The position numbers and the translations under genes were made by a program. This document shows, in pieces, positions 9,701-20,600 of a stretch of DNA of 52,846 nucleotides. The DNA is taken from contig JAGSYU010000005.1 in NCBI GenBank assembly GCA_018262575.1, positions 1 through 52,846 of the forward strand, written 5' to 3'. The first letter of the stretch is position 1, and every line of letters begins with the position of its first letter. This DNA is from Pseudomonadota bacterium (GTDB lineage: Bacteria > Pseudomonadota > Alphaproteobacteria > Rhizobiales > Pleomorphomonadaceae). The notes beneath the pieces were generated by a model. It saw only the letters and a program-made list of their open reading frames with translations, had not been told where the DNA came from and made no database searches.

Positions 9701-10888
9701 TCAGGCCGCCGCCGCGTCGGCGGTCCTTAGGCCGGCGATATCGTCTGCGAGGCGGACGATCTCTTCGAACGCTGCTTCACGCGGCAGACCTTTGGTCATG
9801 ACCGGTTCCAGCACGTCGGCCTTGAGGCGGGGCAGCAGGGCAATCACCTGGTCGGGCAGGTTGCCCTCCCAGCCGAAGGAACCCATCACCGCCACCTTGC
9901 GCGTCTTGGGGGCGAGCGCGTTGATCAGGATTGCCGCCGCGGCAAGGCTTGGATGCGGGCCGGACAGCACCGTCGGTGACGCGAAGACGATGGTCGAAGC
10001 GTCGACGATGCTCATGGCAAGCGCGCCGCTGTCGAGATCGACGACGTTGACCGGCTGCGCGGCGATGCCACGCTCGGTGAGGCGGTCAACCAGCACGGCG
10101 ACCATCTTGGCCGTACTTTCATACATCGACACGTAGGGAATGACGACCAGCGGCTTGACCTGATCGGACGTCCAGCCACGATAGAGATCGAAGATAAAAG
10201 CCGGACGGTCATGCACCGGGCCGTGGCTCGGCGCCACAAAGACCGGATCGAGCGCCTCGACCTTCTCGAGCGCCTCGGCCGAGAAGCTGCGGTAAGGCAT
10301 CATGATTTCGGCATAATAGCGCTTGGCGGAGATGGCGACCTGCGCCTCGTCGCGGGCGAACAGCTCGGTGGTGGCGAAATGAGCGCCCAGGAAATCGCAA
10401 GTGAAGGCGATCCGGTCTTCGACCGCGAAGGTCACCATGGTATCCGGCCAATGGACCCAGGGCGTCAGGTGGAAGGACAGCGTCTTGCCGCCGAGATCGA
10501 GGCTGTCGCCGTCGCGCACGGTGATGAAGGCATCGCGGTCGACCGGCAGCGTGTCGAGGATGAAGCGCTTGCACTTGGCATTCGTCACGACCTTCGCCTC
10601 GGGGAAGAGGGCAAGCAGTGCCGGAATCGAGCCGGTGTGATCCTGTTCGGCGTGGTTGGCGACGATGTAGTCGAGCCTGTCGACGCCGGCTGCCTTCAGC
10701 GCGGCGATCAACTCTTCGGCCTTGGGTGGGTAGACGGTGTCGATCAGCGCGGTCTTGTCCCGCCCCCGGACGAGATAGGAGTTGTAGGTCGTGCCCTCGG
10801 GCAGAGGCACCAGTTCGTCGAACAGCTTGCGGTCCCAGTCGATGGCGCGGAAAGAATGGATGTCATCGGTAATGCGCTGGGCAATCAT
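9701..10888 (-). CDS. Flavo-diiron protein (A-type flavoprotein, FprA-like)
   Basis: A 395-residue cytosolic protein that reduces O2 to water or NO to N2O. The N-terminal metallo-beta-lactamase-like half carries all expected diiron ligands: His79-x-Glu81-x-Asp83-His84 in NHAEQDHTGS, His146 in VHWPDT, Asp165 in TCDFLG and His222 in PSHGPV. The C-terminal half (about 250-395) is a flavodoxin domain that binds FMN (IPYVSMYEST). No rubredoxin or reductase is fused, so an external electron donor is needed. The start at 10888 has AAGGA upstream; an in-frame extension of 38 codons is not family-like. Choice between O2 and NO as substrate is not possible from sequence. Confidence 0.93.
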   Translation of the reverse strand: MIAQRITDDIHSFRAIDWDRKLFDELVPLPEGTTYNSYLVRGRDKTALIDTVYPPKAEELIAALKAAGVDRLDYIVANHAEQDHTGSIPALLALFPEAKVVTNAKCKRFILDTLPVDRDAFITVRDGDSLDLGGKTLSFHLTPWVHWPDTMVTFAVEDRIAFTCDFLGAHFATTELFARDEAQVAISAKRYYAEIMMPYRSFSAEALEKVEALDPVFVAPSHGPVHDRPAFIFDLYRGWTSDQVKPLVVIPYVSMYESTAKMVAVLVDRLTERGIAAQPVNVVDLDSGALAMSIVDASTIVFASPTVLSGPHPSLAAAAILINALAPKTRKVAVMGSFGWEGNLPDQVIALLPRLKADVLEPVMTKGLPREAAFEEIVRLADDIAGLRTADAAAA

Positions 10889-11168
10889 CTTTTTGTTTTT
10901 CCTTGGAGACGGCGGGCTCTCGTCACGGCCCCACGCCGCGCCGCACCGACGCATGTCATCGTTTACCGGCAAGGGATTAGGAGCGTTTCCACCCCGGGGC
11001 AAGCCTGGAACATTTCTAAAACGATCCGTTGCAAGGCTGCCCCGCGATTGGTGGCGGGCTCGTCATTTGGTCGCACATCCGGGCGTTGCGTCCGCGCCAC
11101 TCCCATCGCCGTGACGCTGCGTCCGGCGACGTGACCAAGCAAAGACCGGATGCGCCCCGATGGAGTCT

Positions 11169-14100
11169 TCAGGCCGGCTCGACCGCGACGGGACGAATAT
11201 AGTCCGCCACGTGGGCGCCGAGTTCGGCGACATGCGGTTGCTGCAGCATCTGTCCATGGGTGCCGTCGATCCAGCGCAGATCGACGCCACCGGCCGCAAC
11301 ACCGCTCCAACCGTTCCCCTCGTCGCCAGCGATGCCGGGCGCCGCCGCCGTGAGGATGCGGGGGCGGACCAGCAGGATGCGCCCTTCGGTTCTCGGCGGT
11401 CGGTAGCGCACGGCGGCGAGCGCGTTGTTCTGGAACACGCCGAGCAACCGCCGCATGCCGGCGCGATCGGTGTGATCGGGCAGGAGTTGCGATCCCTTTC
11501 CCCGCTCCACCAGGAGGTCGAGCCGCTCATCCGGCGTCAGCGGGCGCAGGGTGTCGGCGTCGACAATGCCCAGCTCGGAAAACAGGGCCGCGAGATACTC
11601 GGCTTCGTCCTTGCGCAACAGGTCTCGCACCGGGTCGGGCACCGCCACCGAATCAAACAGCAGCACCGCTCGCACATCGCTGCCGGTGCGCCGCATCTGC
11701 TGTGCCGCCTCGTAGGCGAGAAGGCCGCCGAAGCTCCAGCCAGCCAGGACCACCGGTCCCGGCGGCAGGCTCTCGCGGAGGGCGGCAAGATAGGTGGATG
11801 CCATCTCCTCGACCGACGACAGCAGCGGCTGGCCCTCTTCCAGTCCATAGGACTGCACCATATAGAGCGGCTGGTCGGTGCCGAGCAGTTCGGCCAGCGG
11901 TTGGTAGCAGAGGACGTTGCCACCCACCGGATGGAAGCAAACGATCGGTGGCTGCGAGCCACCGCCATTGAGGGCAACCACCGGCTGCCACTCCGAGTGA
12001 CGTTGACGGCTCTCGATGCGGCCCGCCAGCCGCGCCAGCGTCGGATAAGCGAAAAGATCGGCAAGCGGCAGCCGCAGGCCGAAGGCGCGCTGCATTTCGG
12101 CGACGATGCGCACCGCCAGTACGCTGTGTCCGCCAAGAGTGAAGAAATCGGCGTCGGCGTCAGCGACCTCGATGCCGAGAATATCCGACCAGATGGCCGC
12201 GAGCCTACATTCGATGTCGCCGGCCGGTGGCCGCACTGATCGCGACGGCGCCGTCACTGCCGGTGTCGGCAAGCGGGACTCGTCGGTCTTGCCGCTCCGG
12301 TTGAGCGGAATTTCGGCAATGGCGATCAGCCAGGATGGTACCATGAACGGCGGCAGGCGGGCGTCGAGTTCCGCCTTGCAGGCCGCCGCGTCGAAGCCGG
12401 GGCGCGGCACGACATAGGCCACAAGCGACAGGTTGCCGTCGCCGCGCGAGTCGAAGGCTGTTACTGCCGCCTGGCGCACCAGCGGATGGGCGGTAATCGC
12501 CGCCTCGACCTCTCCGAGCTCAATGCGGTTGCCGCGGATCTTCACCTGCCGGTCCACGCGCCCGAGATAGGCGATCAGGCCGCCCTGGAGCCGGCGGCCC
12601 ATGTCACCGCTCAGATAGCGGCGGCCATCGCCATCATCGACGAAACGCTCGGTGGTCTGATCCGGGGCGTTGAGATAGCCGCGTCCAACGCCCGCGCCCC
12701 CGATGCGGATTTCCCCGGGAACGCCGTCGGGGAGCGGTCGTCCAGTCTTGTCACAGATCACAATGTCGGCGCCGCGGATCGGGATACCGATGGGCGGCGG
12801 CAGGATCTCGCTCCAGCTCGCCGAGGTCATCACGTGCTGGCAGGCGGCAACGCAGGTCTCGGTCGGTCCGTAGGCGTTGACGACACGACAGTCGCCGTGG
12901 CCGGCGATGGCGTAGAAGCGCCGCAGCAGGTCGGCCGGTACCGCCTCGCCGCCCAGCAGGAACAGGCGGGCGGAGCTGGCGGCCCCGCTGTCGCAAAGAT
13001 GATCGACCAGCAATGCGAACAGGCTCGGCGTCATGTCGCAGAGGTCAAGCTGACGCGCCTCGATGAAGGCGTGAAGCCGGGTCGGATCGCGCTTGGTCTC
13101 GTCGTCGGCGATGTGCAGCGTATGCCCGTTGATGAGCGTGGTGAAGATCTGCTTCACCGAGCTGTCGAAGGCAAAGGACGAGACGCAGGAGACGTTGAGG
13201 CTCCGATCAGGCGGCAGAAGGCTGAACAGGCTGTCGGCGACATGGCGGGCGAGGTTGATCACCGAGTGGTGTTCGATCATCACCCCTTTCGGATCGCCGG
13301 TGGTGCCGCTGGTAAAGATCACGTAGGCCAGCCGGTCGGGCGTTGGTGGCGACAGCGCGCCGGCGGGCGTGGCCAGAGCGGACGAGCCGTGGCGATATTT
13401 CCGGGGAACAGGGGGAGCGTCGGTCCCACCAGCTGGCCGGATCACCACGTCATAGGCATAGGCGGCCGGCTCGAAGCCCTCCGCTTCGACGGCGCTGAAG
13501 GCAACCGTCGGCTGGCCGCCGCGTTCGATCGCCCAGTCGTCGAAGAAGGCGTGCGGCACGAACAGGTCCTCGGGGAAGTCGAGAAGCGTCTTCAGACCTT
13601 CGCCGGCATGTTCGCGCGCGAAGCTGCGAAGATCGCCAACGTAGGCATCGCGGCGGTCAAGATCCCAGATGCTGCCGGCGAAGATGGCGCCACCGGGCCT
13701 GAGCAGCGCCAACGCCTTGTCGAGCACCTGGCGCAGGTAGGCGAAACCGGGGAAATTCTCGATGACGGAGTTGAGGACGATCAGATCGAAACTCGCCGGC
13801 GGAAAAACGTCGATGTCATGGGCGGCGAGCTGGCGGGTCGTGACCTGCGGCAGACCATGGGCGCGGGCCCAGGTCTCGACGCGCTCGACATTGCGGCGGG
13901 AGATATCGGTGGCGACGTAAGCGGCGGCGCCCGGCGCTACGTGGCGCATGGTAAAGCCCGAAGCACAGCCGATTTCCAGCACTCTGCCGCCGGACGGCAG
14001 CAGTGGCGCCGTTTTGCGCCGAGCATTGTCGCCGAAGGCGGCCATGGCGGCGGTCGGCAGCGGCTCGCCGGTGAAGGCGCTCTTCCAGCCACCGGCGGCG

Positions 14101-14651
14101 ACGTCGTCGGCCGTGTCGCCGGCCAGATGGTCCCAGAGCTCGCCGGTCATCATGATGCCGGCTTTCTCGATGACGTCGTCGACGGCGTCGGCGTCGACCA
14201 TGAGCACGTCGCGAAGCTGAGGGCACTGCCACTGCAGGCGGTGCAGGTCGCGGCAGAGCGCGGCTTCGGAAATCAGGAGCGGCGCGGCGCTGAGGTCGAG
14301 AATCCGCCGCCGTCGCTCGATCGGCAGCAGCGGATCAATCGGCACATAGGCGAAACCCGCTTGGAGCACGCCGAGTGCGGCGGCGACGAAGCGCCGGTTG
14401 CGGCCAAACATCAAGCCGACGGGCGTTTCCGGCAACAGACCGAGCTGGGCAACAAAGCCGGCGATCCGCCGGGCCTCGGCTGCGAGATCGGCATAGGTGA
14501 GGCTCGACTCCTCGTCGGCCACGGCGACGCGCGACGGATGCCGCGCCGCCGTCGCTGCGAAGGCCGAAGCGATGGTCTCGGCTTCGATCTCCCGCGACGG
14601 CGCGCCGCGTACGGTTTTGGTCGTCTCAAAGTCGAGATCGCCGATCTTCAC
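11169..14651 (-). CDS. NRPS subunit 3: A (interrupted by methyltransferase)-T-TE
   Basis: A 1160-residue terminal subunit. It opens directly in an adenylation domain (about 25-170), which is broken by a SAM methyltransferase (about 175-410; glycine motif VLEIGCASGF near 222-231, then LNSVIENFP). The A domain resumes at core A3 (YVIFTSGTTGDPKG near 443) and ends near 790 (NRSGKTDE). A carrier domain follows (LGGHS, Ser843). A type I thioesterase closes it (GWSFGG, Ser973; His1132 in GTHGQ). The pocket code read by eye is DSKDLGAVAK, nearest to Glu codes such as DAKDLGVVDK. There is no condensation domain here; the last C domain of subunit 2 must serve it. Its ATG overlaps the subunit 2 stop by 4 bases (ATGA). 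It releases the product, by hydrolysis or cyclisation. No clear terminator was seen in the 280 bases downstream. Confidence 0.93.
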   Translation of the reverse strand: MKIGDLDFETTKTVRGAPSREIEAETIASAFAATAARHPSRVAVADEESSLTYADLAAEARRIAGFVAQLGLLPETPVGLMFGRNRRFVAAALGVLQAGFAYVPIDPLLPIERRRRILDLSAAPLLISEAALCRDLHRLQWQCPQLRDVLMVDADAVDDVIEKAGIMMTGELWDHLAGDTADDVAAGGWKSAFTGEPLPTAAMAAFGDNARRKTAPLLPSGGRVLEIGCASGFTMRHVAPGAAAYVATDISRRNVERVETWARAHGLPQVTTRQLAAHDIDVFPPASFDLIVLNSVIENFPGFAYLRQVLDKALALLRPGGAIFAGSIWDLDRRDAYVGDLRSFAREHAGEGLKTLLDFPEDLFVPHAFFDDWAIERGGQPTVAFSAVEAEGFEPAAYAYDVVIRPAGGTDAPPVPRKYRHGSSALATPAGALSPPTPDRLAYVIFTSGTTGDPKGVMIEHHSVINLARHVADSLFSLLPPDRSLNVSCVSSFAFDSSVKQIFTTLINGHTLHIADDETKRDPTRLHAFIEARQLDLCDMTPSLFALLVDHLCDSGAASSARLFLLGGEAVPADLLRRFYAIAGHGDCRVVNAYGPTETCVAACQHVMTSASWSEILPPPIGIPIRGADIVICDKTGRPLPDGVPGEIRIGGAGVGRGYLNAPDQTTERFVDDGDGRRYLSGDMGRRLQGGLIAYLGRVDRQVKIRGNRIELGEVEAAITAHPLVRQAAVTAFDSRGDGNLSLVAYVVPRPGFDAAACKAELDARLPPFMVPSWLIAIAEIPLNRSGKTDESRLPTPAVTAPSRSVRPPAGDIECRLAAIWSDILGIEVADADADFFTLGGHSVLAVRIVAEMQRAFGLRLPLADLFAYPTLARLAGRIESRQRHSEWQPVVALNGGGSQPPIVCFHPVGGNVLCYQPLAELLGTDQPLYMVQSYGLEEGQPLLSSVEEMASTYLAALRESLPPGPVVLAGWSFGGLLAYEAAQQMRRTGSDVRAVLLFDSVAVPDPVRDLLRKDEAEYLAALFSELGIVDADTLRPLTPDERLDLLVERGKGSQLLPDHTDRAGMRRLLGVFQNNALAAVRYRPPRTEGRILLVRPRILTAAAPGIAGDEGNGWSGVAAGGVDLRWIDGTHGQMLQQPHVAELGAHVADYIRPVAVEPA

Positions 14652-17600
14652 GGGCCGTCCTCCTTGCCGCCCGGTTCGGCGGTGACCGCATCCGAGAAGC
14701 GGAGCAGGTAGCCGAGCCAGCGTTCCGCCGTGGCGGTGTCGATAATATCGGTGTCATATTCCATGGCGAGCTCGGCGTGGTCCCCGTTCTCCACCAGGAA
14801 CAGGATCAGGTCGTGCTTGGCCGAGGTGGCGTCGATCAGCGGCGCGAGTTCGCGGTCGAGGCGATCGGGCGCCAGATCGGCGGCGCGCAACGGCAGGCCG
14901 CTGGCGGCTGGATCGGCGAGCTGGCCGAAGCGCTGGTATTCGAAGACGACGTTCACCAGCGGCTGCCGGTTGGAGCGGCGTTGCGGCGCCACGTCGCGGA
15001 CCAGCAGATCGAAGGGATAGTCGCGGTGGTCCATGGCCTCAAGGATGGCCGCCTGCGCCGTATCGATCAGCGCGGTTATCTCGGTATCTTCGTCGAGACG
15101 AAGCCGCAGCGGCAGCACGTTGACGAAGAATCCGATCAATCCCTCCAACTCGCCGCGATCGCGCCCGGCCACGCCCATTCCGATCACCAGGTCGTTCTGG
15201 CGGGTCAGCCGGTAGAGGAGGGCCGCGAACAGGCCGAGGCCGACCGCCGCCATGGTGACTCGGCGATCGCTGGCAAGGCGGTGCAGCCCTCTGAGCGTCG
15301 CATCCGGCAGCGCCAGCCGACTGGTGCCGCCGCGATAGGACTGCACCTCGGAGAGCGGCCGGTCGGTGGGGAGGGCGATATGATCCGGCGCCCCGGCGAG
15401 GCGGTCGCGCCAGAAGCCGGCGGCGGCGCTCCAGTCGCGACCGCGCTGCCAGACGGCGAAGTCCTTGTAGGTGATGGATAGCGGCGGCAGCGCCGCATCC
15501 CGCCCATCGCGCGCCGCGGCGTACAGGATTGAGAGTTCATGAGCGAGGATGCGCGATGACCAGCCATCGCCGACAATGTGGTGAAGTGTGAGCAGCACAA
15601 CGACGTCGTCGCCGGAGAGCCGGATCAGCCGCGCCCTCAGAAGCGGTGGCCGTTCGAGATCGAAGCGACTGGCGATCTCTCGACGAGCAAGGGCGATCGA
15701 CTCGGAGATCGGGTCGGCGGCCTGCCGGAGATCATCCTCGGCGACGAGCGGGTCCAATCCGACGGCGACGCGCTGGACAATATCGCCACCGACGGAATCG
15801 AAGCCGGTCCGCAGCGGCTCGTGCCGTTCCATCAGGTTGCCGAGGGCTCGCCTGAAGGCGGTGGCGTCAAGGTCGCCACGGCATCGGAACACGAAGGCGA
15901 TGTTGTAGGCGGCTGATCCACGATCCATGTTGTCGAGAAGATAGAGACGCTGCTGGGCATGGCTGGTCGGGTGCCTGTCGGCGGCCGGCGCTGGCGGGAT
16001 GCCGCTGTCGCCGCGACCGTGGGTGATCAGCCGGGCGAGACCGGTGACGGTCGGGTCGGCAAAGAAATCGGCCATCTTCGGGCGAACGCCGGCTCGCTCG
16101 GCCAGTCGGTTGACGATGCGGATTGCCTGCAAGCTGTGGCCACCGAGGTCGAGGAAGCTCATGCGCCGGTCGCTGACCGGCTGCTCCAGGACTTCCGCCA
16201 GAATGTCGGCAACCAGTCGCTCGGCGTCCCCGATCGGTGGTTCGGTGCCGCGGTCGGCGCTGACGGACAACGGCGAAAGGCCGTCAATCAACTCGATAAG
16301 CTTCTGCCGGTCGGTCTTGCCGTTGCTGTTGAGGGGCAGTTCGGGAAGCTCGTACCAGAAGGTTGGCACCATGTAATTGGGGAGCCGTGCGACGAGCCAA
16401 GCCTTGATGTCGGACAAAGGTGGGCGATCGGCGCGCGGGGTGAGACAGGTGACGAGATGGCCCTCGCCCGACCTGTCGTGGCGGAAGGCGACGGCGGCCG
16501 GCATGACGCCGGGGCAAGACTGGAGGGCCTGCTCGATTTCATCGAGCTCGATACGAAAACCACGTATCTTCACCTGGGCATCGCGGCGGCCGCCGAACTC
16601 GATGACACCGTCGGTTCGCCAGCGGCCGAGGTCGCCGGTCCGGTAGAGGCGGTGGTCCGGCTGATCTGGCGCGTCGACGAAGGCGGCGGCGGTCAGCTCT
16701 GGCCGGTTCCAGTAGCCGATCGCCACACCGGCACCGCCGGTGTAAATCTCGCCCCAGACGCCGACTGGGACCCGGTTTCCCGAAGAATCAAGGATCAGCA
16801 CCGAACTGTTGGGCACGGGGCGGCCGATCGGCATGGCTGTTGCGTCGAGATCCTCGGGACATACGCGATGGACGGCGCTGAACGTGGTATTTTCCGTCGG
16901 TCCGTAGGCATTGAAGAACTGCACGCCATTCGCGATTTCGACGGCGCGGCGCATATGCGGCACGCTCATCGCTTCCCCGCCCGACAGGAAGGCCCGAACG
17001 CCGCGTGTGGCGTCGGGATCGTGTTCGATCAGCCGGTTGAACAGGCTGGCAGTGAGGAAGGTGACGTCGATGCCGAAGCGGCGAATGGCGGCGGCCATCT
17101 GCTCCGGATCGAGCTGATCGTCGCGCGAGGCGACGCAGACGCGCCCGCCATTGAGCAGCGCCCCCCAGATCTCGAAAGTCGAGGCGTCGAAAGCGAGACT
17201 GCCGGCGTGGAGCACATTGTCGCCGGGCCGGAGGAGGGCATAGTCATCGCCGATGACGAGGCGGATGACGCCGCTGGCGGGCACCAGCACACCCTTCGGC
17301 GTGCCGGTCGAGCCAGACGTATACATCAGGTAGACCGGCTGCGCCCCCGCATCGATCGGCGGGGCAACCATCGGCGGTTCGGCCGCTTCGCGGTCGGCCA
17401 GCGTCTCAGCCTCGATCACCCTGACATCGACATCCTCAAGGACGCGGCGTCCGGCCGCATCGGCGATCGCCAGACGGCAGCCGGCATCGGCGACGACCAG
17501 AGCCAGCCGGGCCGGCGGATGGTCGGGGTCGAGCGGCACGTAGACGGCTCCGCTGGCGATTACCCCCAACACGGCGACGATCAGGCCGGCGTTGCGGCCG

Positions 17601-20600
17601 ACGTGGATGGCCACCCGATCGCCCGGACCGACGCCGGCCGCGACCAGCGCCATCGCAACACCATTGGCCCGGCGAAACAGGGCCGCATAGCTGAGCTCGA
17701 CCCGATCGTCCGCGACCGCGCCCGCTCCGGGCCATAGCGCCACCTGCCGCCGGAACAGATCGTAGAGGCCAACGCCGTCTGGCAACGCAGGGTAGGCACC
17801 CTGCTCGAACGCCCTGATTCGTGCCGCCTCGTCGGCGGCCAGCAGCGGCAACCGGCCGACCGGCGTCGAGGATGAAGAGGCGACCAGCGCCTCGATCAAC
17901 ACCGTGAAACTGCGGCCGAGCCGTTCGATGCGGTCTGGATCGAACAGGTCGGCGTAATATTCGAGCGTGATCGACAATGCCGCCGGCAGGTCGCGGACGA
18001 AGATGGCGAGGTCGTTCTTGCAGGAGCCTCGCGCCAGACCCCAGATGGTGGGCGCTTCGCTGTCGCCCGAGCCTTGGGCGAAATTCATGTAGGAAAGCGT
18101 CACCTCCGACAGCAGCGTTCGGTCGGGAGCCACCGGCGGCGCCAAGTCGGCGAGCAACTGGCCGAGCCCATAGGCCCGATGACGTAAAGCATCGGCGTGG
18201 TCGGCGTGGGTTCGTTCGAGCAGGGCGCCGACCGACATGTCGGCCGTGACCGTCTCGCGAAGCGGCAGCAGCGTCGCCATCATGCCCGGAGTGCCGGAGA
18301 AGCCGCCGTCATCGCGACGGTCGGCCGGTACAGAAATCACCACGTCGCTGGTATTGGCCAGCCGATGGACCAGTATCATCCACGCGGTCAGCATCACCGT
18401 GAAGGGGGTTACGCGCTGTTCGGAGGCGAAGGCGCGCAGCGAGGCGGCGGTGGCCGGAGATAGCTCGAAGCCGGACGTCAGGCCTCGGAAGGTCTGGAGT
18501 CGTGGCCGACGCCGGTCGGTCGGCAGGTCGATCAGAGGTAGTGGCGCCCGGAAACGGCCGAGCCAATAGCGCCGTGCGTCATCGCGGGCACCGCTGCCGA
18601 CGCCTTCGGTGCTCCAATAGGTGAAATCCTTGAACTGGCGTGGCAGCGGCGGCAGCGTGTCGCCCCGAAGGAGGCGTAGCAGATCGCCGGCCAGCAACTC
18701 GATGGACAGGCCATCGGCCAGTGAGTGATGGATGTCGATGAACAGAGCCTGCCAGCCGCGAGCCTGCACCAGCTCGAAGCGGACCGGCGGTTCATGCAGC
18801 AGATCAAAGCGCGCCACCCGCCGCCGGCAAGCGTCGAACGGATCGACCTCACCGGTCAGGTCGATTACCGGCAGACGGGCCGGCTCCGCCGATAGCACCT
18901 CCATTCGCCAGTCGTCGCCAGCGCGGCGGAAGCGGCTCCGCAGGATGTCATGACGGGAGATCAGCGCGGTCACCGCCGCTTCGACCGCTGCCACGTCGAG
19001 ATCGTCGGACAGACGGATGAGGTTGGGCAGGTTATAGGCGGTCCCCATGTCGGCGGCCGCCTCGGCGTTGAGGATACCGAGCTGTTCGAACCCGACCGGA
19101 TAGTCGGACGCTTCGGGCGCCTTTGCCGCTTCGGTTGGAGCGCCAGACCTGCCACGTAGAGCCTTGGCGAGTCCGCCTATGGTCGCCGCGTCGAGAAGAT
19201 CGGGCAAGGTGGCCACAAGGCCAAGTTCGCGGACAATGCGGTCAACAATTTGCATGCCGGAGATGGAATCACCGCCGAGGGCGTAGAAATCGTCGGTCGG
19301 TGCCAGCGACGGATAGCCGAGTACGTCGGCCCAGATCGAAGCGAGCGCGGTCTCTAGGGCGTCGCCGACTTTCGGTTGGTTTGCCGGCTTGTCGGCTTTC
19401 CGTGGCGGAAGGGTGGGTATGGCGGCGGCGAAGGACGGGTCGACCACCACCACCTGCGACACATCGGCGGCAAGCGCTCGGCGCCATACGGCCACCGCTT
19501 CGGCCGGCGTAATGGTGGTTTCGCTCAACGCGGGCAGCTTCGAGCGCGCGCCCATGCCGATATCGGTGAGCCGACACCAATCGATGGCCAGCGCTGGACG
19601 GCCAGCCGCCCGACGTTCGGCGGCGAAGGCGTCGGTCCAGGCATTGGCCGCCGTATAGGCCAACTGCCCCGGCGCGCCCACCAGGCCGGTGAGCGAACCG
19701 AACAGCACGAAAGTTTCGACGGGATCGTCGCGGGTGAGGACATCGAGATGGCGGGCGCCGTCCACCTTCGGCGCCAGGACGGCGGCCATGTCGGCCTCCA
19801 GCCGGGTGGCGAGAAAGCCTCCGTCGGCGATGCCTGCGGCATGCACGACCGCCGTGATGGGACCCAGGTCGGCGCGGATGGCGGCGAGGCAGGCGGAAAG
19901 GGCATCGCGGTCGGCAACGTCGCAACGGTAGACGCGATGACGAATACCACGCTCTGCAAGGGCTGCGAGGAGGTCGCGCCGCCGCGCCGATTCTTCGCTG
20001 TCGCCAGAAATGCCGGCGCTGCGCGTGACCAATGCCAGTTGCAGCCGACCGCCAGCCGCCAGTTCCTCGGCGAGCGCCAGCGCGAGGCCACCGAGTCCGC
20101 CGGTGACGACGCAGACACCATGATCCGGCCATCTGGAGACATCGGCTCCACCCGGCAGGGCGGTCAAGTGGCGCTCGATGCGCTGACCGTCGCGGAGCGC
20201 CACAACCGGGGAGATGGCTTCCGTCAGGTCAAAGGCATCAAATTCGGCGGCGACGGTCCGCGCGCTCGTCCGCTCGTCGAGATCGACATAGCGGAGGGAG
20301 ATGAGCGGTTCCTCCTGAGCGAAGGCGAGGCAGGCGCCAGCGAACAGAGCCGTATTGGCAAAGATCGTCTCGCCGGCCCGCCCATAGGCTCGTTCGCCGA
20401 CGGCGATCACCCGCAGCTTGCCGCGAGGGTTGTGCGCCAGATCCCTCAGCATCGCGACACCCTGCCCGAAGGCATCGTGCGACAGATCGGGAGCGAGAAG
20501 AACAGAACCGATGCCAGTCGCCGAGGCTTCCGACGCCAAGCTCCGGCCGGCCAGCCGACCTGCCGCCGCGAGCTCCTCCGCGAGACGGTCGGCGAGGGGG

